From: Verrucomicrobiota bacterium
GTDB lineage: Bacteria; Verrucomicrobiota; Verrucomicrobiia; Limisphaerales; PALSA-1396
Reading direction: 5' to 3'
NCBI GenBank assembly: GCA_016200005.1
Contig: JACQFP010000050.1
Coordinates: forward strand, 1-64,000
DNA: 64,000 bases
The notes below the pieces were generated by a model. That model was not told where the DNA came from and searched no databases. It was given only the letters and a program-made list of their open reading frames with translations. The first letter of the stretch is position 1. Each line of letters opens with the position of its first letter. Positions 18,400 through 25,333 of the stretch are shown in pieces. Both the position numbers and the translations under genes were made by a program.

Positions 18400-18945
18400 A
18401 TGAAGCTGGGTGTTTTCATAGAGCGGGACGGGGTTCTGAACCGAGTCCGTGTGGAACGCCAACATCAGGTCACGCCACTGACGTTGGACGACTATCACAT
18501 CAATGTGGTCGCGCGCAGCTTGCTCGAAAAGTTGAAGGCGGCTGGCTTTGTTCTCATCGTGACGACCAACCAGCCTGGCCTCTCCCGCGGCTACCAATCC
18601 CGCCGCGAGTTGGACTTGATGCACGAACGTCTGCGTCACACTCTCCCGCTGGATGACATCCTGGTCTGCGCTCACGACGAAACCGACCGTTGTCCCTGTC
18701 GCAAACCCAAACCGGGGCTGCTCATCGAAGCCGGCTTCAAGTGGCATCTGGATCTGGATCGCTCGCTGGTCATCAGCGACAAGTGGCAGGACGCCGAAGC
18801 CGCCCGGACCGCAGGTTGCACCTCATTCCTGATCAAATCACCCTGGGTGGGATCTGGACACCACGATTTCGTGCTCCCCGATTTGACGAGCGTTGTGGAC
18901 AAGATTCTCCATCTCCACACCAGCAAGCGCGCATTGGTCGGTTAG
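18400..18945 (+). CDS. HAD-IIIA phosphatase homologue (GmhB-like) with substituted nucleophile
   Basis: ATG 18400 gives 181 residues, normal for GmhB/HisB-N phosphatases that dephosphorylate heptose bisphosphate or histidinol phosphate. Family marks: VTTNQPGLSRGY, the zinc-binding CAHDETDRCPCRKPKPG loop, and ISDKWQDAEAARTAG. HAD motif I should read DRDG; here it is FIERDGVLN (codon GAG), so the phospho-accepting Asp is Glu. All other motifs are kept, including the second (acid/base) Asp. A real replacement would abolish or greatly reduce phosphatase activity; sequence error cannot be excluded. GmhB activity would fit the nearby GT9 heptosyltransferase-type gene. Confidence 0.75.
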   Translation: MKLGVFIERDGVLNRVRVERQHQVTPLTLDDYHINVVARSLLEKLKAAGFVLIVTTNQPGLSRGYQSRRELDLMHERLRHTLPLDDILVCAHDETDRCPCRKPKPGLLIEAGFKWHLDLDRSLVISDKWQDAEAARTAGCTSFLIKSPWVGSGHHDFVLPDLTSVVDKILHLHTSKRALVG

Positions 18946-19072
18946 CACAGTGGTCAGCATCCACTGACTGAATTCTTCAGAAAAATGATTCCCGTGCCGC
19001 GATCTTCGTTGCTCACCTGCACAAGGACGGTCTGTGCTCGCGTTGTTTCGTGAGTGGTGGAAGCGGAGAGCG

Positions 19073-19948
19073 TCAAGGTTTGGATGGTTTGTCGCTTTCA
19101 GACGGCGTCGCAGCGTCTGTCGCCGGTAGGTCATTGGGCGCCGGACGACGCATTCCGCCAACCACGATAAAATCCCCGTCCCCTCCCGGCTGCAACCTGG
19201 GCCGTGTGTTCGCGATCTCATGTGTCTGCCGCACTATGATGTCGCCATCCGGATTGATCACTGTGTAACTGAATGCGCGGGGTCCGGTCTGATACAAAAT
19301 GTGGAGATTGCTGAATTTGTCCACCTGCGGCTCCGGCCGGGCGAACGAAACAATCGGGCCGATGGCGATCACCTTGAACACCTTGCCCTCGGAAGCGTCG
19401 GTGAGACGGAGGTAAAGCCGCAACTGCTTCAGGTAATTGGCTTGTTGCAGGATGTATTTCCGCACCTCGGGTTGCTGATTGTTGGCGCCGACGGCCAGCG
19501 GTAGCCCAAATTCCTGCTCCCACAACTTGGCGCCACGAATGATGTCGAACGACTTCGGCTTGCTGACGTATTGTTTGTCCCACTGCTTGATCCTCACCGT
19601 CGCGATCACCGTATATCGTCCGGCCTTGGTCAGGTTGAAGTAGGGGGTCAAATCCACGCGCTTGGTCGCCATCTTGGAAGAGTCCAAAGCGAATTCCCCG
19701 GTCACTGGAATTTCTCCACTCTTGGAAACCACGAAGCCGTCCCGCGCCTCCACCGAAAACGTCAGCCAGTCCCCATCCTCTCCCAGATGCAAGGTCTGTC
19801 CGGAGCGATTGGTGATGCGGACGGCCACTCGCAACGTTTCACTGGCCAGGAACTGATCCTGATCCAGTGCAACTTCCACACTCACCTGCGCGCTCAAGCG
19901 CCAGACCGAAGCCAGCAAAGCAACAAGCCATAATCTATAAAATCTCAT
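19073..19948 (-). CDS. Secreted protein of unknown function
   Basis: A 291-residue protein with a clear signal peptide (MRFYRLWLVALLASVWRLSA). The first ~130 residues look like an Ig/CARDB-type beta-sandwich (VAVRITNRSGQTLHLGEDGD, AGRYTVIATVRIKQWDKQYV), as in intracellular-proteinase-inhibitor or macroglobulin-like modules. The rest has LYQTGPRAFSYTVINPDGDI and a Pro/Ser-rich tail. I do not recognise a named family and see no catalytic motif. It is isolated: 127 bp follow it before the convergent HAD gene, and 212 bp precede it without a supported feature. Confidence 0.65.
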   Translation of the reverse strand: MRFYRLWLVALLASVWRLSAQVSVEVALDQDQFLASETLRVAVRITNRSGQTLHLGEDGDWLTFSVEARDGFVVSKSGEIPVTGEFALDSSKMATKRVDLTPYFNLTKAGRYTVIATVRIKQWDKQYVSKPKSFDIIRGAKLWEQEFGLPLAVGANNQQPEVRKYILQQANYLKQLRLYLRLTDASEGKVFKVIAIGPIVSFARPEPQVDKFSNLHILYQTGPRAFSYTVINPDGDIIVRQTHEIANTRPRLQPGGDGDFIVVGGMRRPAPNDLPATDAATPSESDKPSKP

Positions 19949-20160
19949 CGAACCAGTCTAGGTTGGTTCAACAGACAGGCAAGCCGCAAAAAAACCCAAA
20001 ATCCCGTTACGTCTGATCCTGGTCCAACTCCGTTCAGCTCCGTCCATTTATCAACCGACCAGTCAAAGCGACGTGAGCCAGCGCTCCCTTATTCAACTCT
20101 CAAATAGTTTGTCGAACCCTCGCTCCCATCGGGTCTCGAGGAGTTCCGAGCAACGTGACT

Positions 20161-21186
20161 TCAATTCGCCGGCGACGCCAGCCGCTGTTGCACGTGCGCC
20201 AAGACGGTGGCGGGAGAAAGCCCGCGCAGACATTCAAACGGTTTCTCGTACGTGCACGTGGACTTGAGACACGGCACGCACGGCAGATTCAGTTGCAATG
20301 CCTGATCAGTTTGACGGTACGGTCCGGTCCGGCGGGGTTCCGTCGGGCCGAAGATTGGCACCACGGGCTTGCCGAGCGCCGCCGCAACGTGCATCGGCCC
20401 GGTATCGTTGGTCACCATCAACACGCTCAACCGGATCCACTCGACCATTTCGGGCAGCGTCAACTCGCCGGCCAGAGCCAGACAACGTGTCGGCGCGGCG
20501 CGGGCGATGAGCGTGCCCAAAGACCGGTCCTCCTCCGCGCCCAGAATGGCAAATCGAAGCTCTGGATGCTGCGCGGTCAGCTGCCGCACCAACTCCGCGA
20601 AATACTCCGCCGGCCAGCGTTTGTTCAACCACCGCGCTCCCGGTTGAACAATGAGCCAGCGTGCACTTCCCGGATTCCACTTTTGTTGGACTGCGACGGC
20701 AACGTCCGCTCGTTCCGGTAGCCAGTTGAAATTCCAATGCACCGGCACTTCCAGAAATGGCAAGACGCGCAGATACCAGTCCACCGCGTGAGTGTGAAAG
20801 GTAGGGCGCGCCACGATGATATCATAAAATCCTCGGGCGCCTTCGCGCGGCTCGTCCAGGCCGATTGTGCATTTCCCATTGGCCAGCCAGGCCAGCGATC
20901 CGCTGCGCGCCAGACCCTGCAAATCTATGACCCAGTCGAACGCTTGTGCCCGCATCCACCGGACGTTTTGCCACAGCTTTTTCCAGCGCTTCGGCCCGGC
21001 CCAGCCGTTGCGTTCAAATGAAATTACTCCGGTGAGGTCCGGGTCGGCTTCGAGCAGCGGCGACAAATTGGAATTCACCCACCAGTAAATCTCACTCCCG
21101 GGATACCGCAGTTTGATGAGCCGCAAAACCGGCAACGCCTGCACCACGTCACCGAGCGCACTGGGTTTAAGAATCAGAATTTTCAA
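20161..21186 (-). CDS. Glycosyltransferase family 9 (heptosyltransferase-like)
   Basis: 341 residues in the GT9 fold, whose members transfer ADP-heptose to lipopolysaccharide inner core. Evidence: N-terminal MKILILKPSALGDVVQALPV (the family's SxLGDxxxxxP signature), IQPGARWLNKRWPAEYFAEL, and the C-terminal donor-binding stretch VTNDTGPMHVAAALGKPVVP with FGPTEPRRTGPY. Location is cytoplasmic face of the inner membrane. It follows the metallophosphoesterase gene by 76 bp on the same strand. Acceptor specificity cannot be determined. Confidence 0.9.
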   Translation of the reverse strand: MKILILKPSALGDVVQALPVLRLIKLRYPGSEIYWWVNSNLSPLLEADPDLTGVISFERNGWAGPKRWKKLWQNVRWMRAQAFDWVIDLQGLARSGSLAWLANGKCTIGLDEPREGARGFYDIIVARPTFHTHAVDWYLRVLPFLEVPVHWNFNWLPERADVAVAVQQKWNPGSARWLIVQPGARWLNKRWPAEYFAELVRQLTAQHPELRFAILGAEEDRSLGTLIARAAPTRCLALAGELTLPEMVEWIRLSVLMVTNDTGPMHVAAALGKPVVPIFGPTEPRRTGPYRQTDQALQLNLPCVPCLKSTCTYEKPFECLRGLSPATVLAHVQQRLASPAN

Positions 21187-21262
21187 GGGCAGGCCGTTCG
21201 CACCACATTGCGGTTACTTGGGCGGACATTTGATTCCGACGTAGAAAAACGGCGGGCGGCGG

Positions 21263-21985
21263 TCAGCGCCCCAAGGCCAGTCGCTCTGCCAGTCGCGCCG
21301 GCAATCCCGCTTCCAAAATCTTCTTCTGGGCCTTTGGGATATCGTAATCCAGACGGCGTAATTCGATCGTGCCTTCGTCCACGTCATAAACCACGTAACC
21401 CGCCTTCGGATTTCCATCGCGCGGCTGGCCGACGGCGCCGACGTTCACAAAATATTTTTTGCCCGGCTCAACCTTGAATTTGGAATAAGTTCCGCCGCGC
21501 ACCATGCTGTCGCGGATGAACGCCACCGGCACATGCGTATGCCCAAAAAAACAAACCGCCGTGTTCTGGTACGTGAAACTGGCCGCCGCCGCCAGTTTGT
21601 CGAACACATAACCCCAGCGCTGCGGGCCATCGAGTGTGGCGTGCACCATGGAGAAACTGGCCACCATTCGCAGATACTTGAGGTCTCGCAACCACTGGCG
21701 GTCTTCCTCGTTCAATTGCCGACGCGTCCAGTTGACCGCCTCCGCCGCATGCGGATTAAATCCTTCCAGCGGATCTTCAGAGGAGCAGTATTCGTCATGA
21801 TTGCCTTTGACACACGGCATGCCCATGTCGCGAATAATATCCAGGCATTCTTTGGGATTGGCGTTGTAACCCACCACGTCACCCACACAGGCGTAATGAG
21901 TGCACTTCTGTTCCTTGATGTCCTCCAGAACAACCTGCAACGCTTCCAGATTGGCGTGAATATCGGCTATGATTGCGTACCGCAT
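21263..21985 (-). CDS. Calcineurin-like metallophosphoesterase (YfcE/MJ0936-type)
   Basis: 240 residues with the complete dimetal set: ADIHANLEAL (D-x-H), CVGDVVGYNANP (GD), KGNHDEYCS (GNHD) and FFGHTHVPVAF (GHTH). Cytoplasmic, no signal peptide. Members hydrolyse phosphodiesters or di-nucleotide substrates; specific substrate unknown. It begins 10 bp after the acylphosphatase stop, so the two are probably co-transcribed, possibly together with the GT9 gene. Confidence 0.9.
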   Translation of the reverse strand: MRYAIIADIHANLEALQVVLEDIKEQKCTHYACVGDVVGYNANPKECLDIIRDMGMPCVKGNHDEYCSSEDPLEGFNPHAAEAVNWTRRQLNEEDRQWLRDLKYLRMVASFSMVHATLDGPQRWGYVFDKLAAAASFTYQNTAVCFFGHTHVPVAFIRDSMVRGGTYSKFKVEPGKKYFVNVGAVGQPRDGNPKAGYVVYDVDEGTIELRRLDYDIPKAQKKILEAGLPARLAERLALGR

Positions 21986-21995
21986 GTCAATTTTG

Positions 21996-22274
21996 TTATC
22001 TCACGATTTCAAACCCGCGAAATTCATTCTGCGCTTCTGCCCAACTCGTTTTTTCGTCCTGTATAAAATGTCCCAATTCCGACTCGCGAATCGCCCGGCG
22101 AAACGCTTCCAACTCTTCTTTGGTCCCTTCCGCAACCAGTTCCACCCGTCCATCCGGCAGGTTGCGAACCGTTCCCGTCACCTCGAATCCGCTCACCAAC
22201 GCCCTTACCGTATATCGAAACCCCACACCTTGCACGCGTCCCGAATAAAATATGTGCAATCGACATCGCTTCAT
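21996..22274 (-). CDS. acyP: Acylphosphatase
   Basis: 92 residues, the normal length for this small enzyme that hydrolyses acyl phosphates. The catalytic signature [19 protein letters not shown] contains the essential Arg, and [17 protein letters not shown] supplies the second motif with the catalytic Asn. The C-terminal ~20 residues ([17 protein letters not shown]) are slightly variant. It is the first gene of a probable three-gene minus-strand group with the phosphoesterase and GT9. Confidence 0.93.
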   Translation of the reverse strand: MKRCRLHIFYSGRVQGVGFRYTVRALVSGFEVTGTVRNLPDGRVELVAEGTKEELEAFRRAIRESELGHFIQDEKTSWAEAQNEFRGFEIVR

Positions 22275-22450
22275 AACACGCCATCAGGGCAGTCAATTGC
22301 CCGACTTGGTGTCTCTTCGGGTCAAAACCAGCATCAATGCTCGCGTCAACCTGCCATGATAAAGCCACAATCACGCCGCTGGGCGCAATGATTTTGTTCT
22401 TTCTCCTTTGTTTTAACCCGTCATCCGCCCGTTTCTCGCCACGGGCAACC

Positions 22451-25333
22451 TCATTCTCGCTCCTTCCTCTGTTGCGCGCGCCGCTTCGCTTCGAGCAAAC
22501 GACTGGTTGTGCTGGTCCGCTCTTCCGGCGTTTCCAGCATCGTTTCGCCCGCCGAGTGTTCCTCGATCTTTTCGGTCGAGGTTTGCTCCCCGGCCGCCGG
22601 GAGGCTCACGGGCTTTTGCGGCTGGAACAACTCCGCTTTGACTTGAACCGCTGGCGCCGTTTGTGTCGAGCGCACCTGTTCACGTCGCGCCAGCAAAGCC
22701 GCCAGTGACTCGTCCGCCTCGGGCGTCCTGGGAACCCCGTGCCAGAAAAAGAGCCAGCGACGCAAAGTCCGTGTGGCGCGCAGCCACTCCTCCCGGTCGA
22801 TTTGAATCCGCCGCAGCGCCACATCGAGCGGGAACAAAATCACTGCCAGCTTCAGGAGCCATTCCCACAAATCGCGCGGCTGAAAAGTCTTTTGCCGGTC
22901 GTGCAAAAAGGGATTCTCGGTGAGGTTGGCGGGATTCAGCGCCTTGCCGCCGCCGCTCTCAGCCAGGCGCCGCAACAGATTCAAGTTCGGCTCCGGCGCA
23001 TTGAACTCCGGCGAATAATTCACACTGGCGCCCACCACCTGCGACCCGCGCAATTGCCCCTCCTTCAAGTCCATGAGATTGAGCAGATACGCCCCCACTT
23101 CCCGCGTCGGGAAACGCGCCTCGTAATGACCCGGCCCGGTTTGTTCGAGTTTTACCGTCTGCCGCTCGCCTTTCGGACTGACCACCACCGTCTGCAAATT
23201 CAAAAAGTTCCGGTAGTCGCCTTTTTCGTCCACGGCTTCGACGCTGATGTGGCCCTCGCCTTTTTCAACGGACACTTCCGTTGTGAAGTCCGCATTCTCC
23301 AGCCGCCGCAAATTCCATTGCGCAATCTGCGACCAGAACTGTCGATACTTCTCCCACCCCAACCAGTTCTTGGCCCACTTTGCTTTCGCGTCTGAGGTAA
23401 ACGCCGCCGCGCGCCCTAATCCGTACTGCCAATGCGCCAGCAGTGGGTCACCCTTGTCCGTCAACAACGGCACTTCCGCGCGCGGTTTGGGTGTCGTCGC
23501 CACATACCCGAGCAAGCGGGGATATTCATCCGCGCCGATGCCCCGCACCAGTTCGCTCGCCGCCGCGTATTGCGGCTTGAATGGTTCTTCAAAGATCGCC
23601 GACTTCAAAATCACCGCTGCTTCCTTGATGAAAATCTGCGGCAGGTCGTTCGGCGAAGTGACATTGTAGAAGCGCCCGTGCCCCTGATCGGCGATGGCGA
23701 TCATGGTGTCCGGGCCTGCGTGACCGGCGATCAACACCGTGCTCACCGTGATCCGGTCGCCGACGATCGCCTGCATCAATTCCTTCGATGGCGCGTTGGG
23801 ATCGCCGTCGCTGAAGACGATCATGTGTTTGAGATTGGCCGTCGATTTTCTCAAACCTTCATGCGCCATCGCCATCACTCCTTGAAACGACGGCAAATCG
23901 CCTTGATTCATTCCGGCAATTTTTCGTCCCAGTTCCTGTTTGTCGCCCACGGTCGTCATCGGAAACAGCCAGCGCTCCGAGCCATCCCACAACACCACGC
24001 CCATTTCGTCCTGCGGCCCAAGGGCATTCAATGCGCCGATTGCCGTATCGCGCGCCACCTGGTTGCCGTTGTTGAATTCCATCCCGTGCATCACCAGCGC
24101 GAGCGCGCCTTTCGGCAAAACCTTCTTGCTGTCCAGTTCCATGTTCACTGGCAGCGTCGCTTCCAGCGGCGTGCCGCGATACCCGCCCGCCGCGTACGTC
24201 TGATCTCCGCCCACGCAAACCAGACCCACGCCAAAATCCCGCACGGCGCTCTCCAGCAACTTTTGTGAATCCGCGCCCAAATCCCCGGCCGCCACATTGC
24301 TCAGGAAAATCGCGTCGTAACTCTGCATCTCCGCCAGCGTGCTGGGAAAACCGCCCACACTCTTCGCGACGACCTCCAGCCGCGAGGTTTGCAGCGCAGC
24401 CACGAGCGGCTTGTCGGTTTCAGGGTCGGCGGAAATCACCAGCACGCGTGGCTCGCCGCGCACGCTCGCAAAGGCGCTGGCGCGATTGTTCTGCGGCAGC
24501 GAATCACCCGCCGCTTCCACCCGCACATCGTAACTGTAGAAGCCCGGCTCGGAGAGCACCTGCGGAAACGTGAACAGATTTTTGCCCGCGGAAAGCTCGA
24601 CCTTTTGTTCGCCTAGATATTGTTCGTTGCGATACAACCGCACCGTCGCCGACTGCGGTAGATCGGACTGCACAAAAATCTTGGCCTCGAATGCCTGCCC
24701 CTTCTTGATTTTAGGCGGCACGCTCAATTTCTGCACGGCCACATCGTTGCTGCGCGCGATGCCCAGCGGCACGACATCCACCGTTACGCCCAGCGGTTTG
24801 GCCGCCAGCACCGCCGCCAGCGCGTCACCGATGTTTTCATTACCGTCCGACAACACCACGAGCCGCTTCTGGCCCGTTTCCGGGAATGCCGCCGTGCCCA
24901 GGCGGATCGATGCCGCCAGGTCCGTCCGTTCCGTGCCCACGACCGCCTGGATTTTCTGCACATCCAGCGCGGCGTTGGGCATCGACTCGATGTTCGCCTC
25001 GGTGCCAAACACGATCACGCCCGCCTTGTCCACGGATTTCTTTTGAGTTGCGATTTTGTTGACATACAACCGCGCCGCCTCCTGTTGCGGGGAAGGAATG
25101 CTGTCCGAGCGGTCGAGAATGAAGAAAGCGTTCATGCCTTCCAACGGCCGCAGCCATTGCAACCCGGCCAGTGCGAAAATCACGGCCAGAACGATCAACA
25201 GCCGCATGGCCAAAACCATCCGGCGACGCCACGCGCTGAGTTGCGCGTCGGACTTCCATCCCAGCCAGAACACCCACGGCGCCGCCGCCAACAGCGTCAG
25301 CAACCACCAGGGATTTGTGAATTGGAAATTCAT
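22451..25333 (-). CDS. Membrane VWA / glutamine-amidotransferase-like protein
   Basis: 960 residues. Two N-terminal helices (WWLLTLLAAAPWVFWLGW, VLAMRLLIVLAVIFALAGL) precede a VWA domain (FFILDRSDSIPS, VVLSDGNENIGDAL), a class I GATase-like fold (RVLVISADPETDKPLVAAL, VCVGGDQTYAAGGYRGTPLE) without a visible catalytic Cys triad, a second VWA-like region (HMIVFSDGDPNAP), and a C-terminal helix (WEWLLKLAVILFPLDVALR) before a charged, probably coiled tail. This architecture accompanies MoxR/BatA-type operons of Verrucomicrobia and Planctomycetes; function unknown, probably envelope chaperone or complex assembly. The start overlaps the upstream gene's stop as ATGA, placing it last in the long operon. 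Confidence 0.85.
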   Translation of the reverse strand: MNFQFTNPWWLLTLLAAAPWVFWLGWKSDAQLSAWRRRMVLAMRLLIVLAVIFALAGLQWLRPLEGMNAFFILDRSDSIPSPQQEAARLYVNKIATQKKSVDKAGVIVFGTEANIESMPNAALDVQKIQAVVGTERTDLAASIRLGTAAFPETGQKRLVVLSDGNENIGDALAAVLAAKPLGVTVDVVPLGIARSNDVAVQKLSVPPKIKKGQAFEAKIFVQSDLPQSATVRLYRNEQYLGEQKVELSAGKNLFTFPQVLSEPGFYSYDVRVEAAGDSLPQNNRASAFASVRGEPRVLVISADPETDKPLVAALQTSRLEVVAKSVGGFPSTLAEMQSYDAIFLSNVAAGDLGADSQKLLESAVRDFGVGLVCVGGDQTYAAGGYRGTPLEATLPVNMELDSKKVLPKGALALVMHGMEFNNGNQVARDTAIGALNALGPQDEMGVVLWDGSERWLFPMTTVGDKQELGRKIAGMNQGDLPSFQGVMAMAHEGLRKSTANLKHMIVFSDGDPNAPSKELMQAIVGDRITVSTVLIAGHAGPDTMIAIADQGHGRFYNVTSPNDLPQIFIKEAAVILKSAIFEEPFKPQYAAASELVRGIGADEYPRLLGYVATTPKPRAEVPLLTDKGDPLLAHWQYGLGRAAAFTSDAKAKWAKNWLGWEKYRQFWSQIAQWNLRRLENADFTTEVSVEKGEGHISVEAVDEKGDYRNFLNLQTVVVSPKGERQTVKLEQTGPGHYEARFPTREVGAYLLNLMDLKEGQLRGSQVVGASVNYSPEFNAPEPNLNLLRRLAESGGGKALNPANLTENPFLHDRQKTFQPRDLWEWLLKLAVILFPLDVALRRIQIDREEWLRATRTLRRWLFFWHGVPRTPEADESLAALLARREQVRSTQTAPAVQVKAELFQPQKPVSLPAAGEQTSTEKIEEHSAGETMLETPEERTSTTSRLLEAKRRAQQRKERE

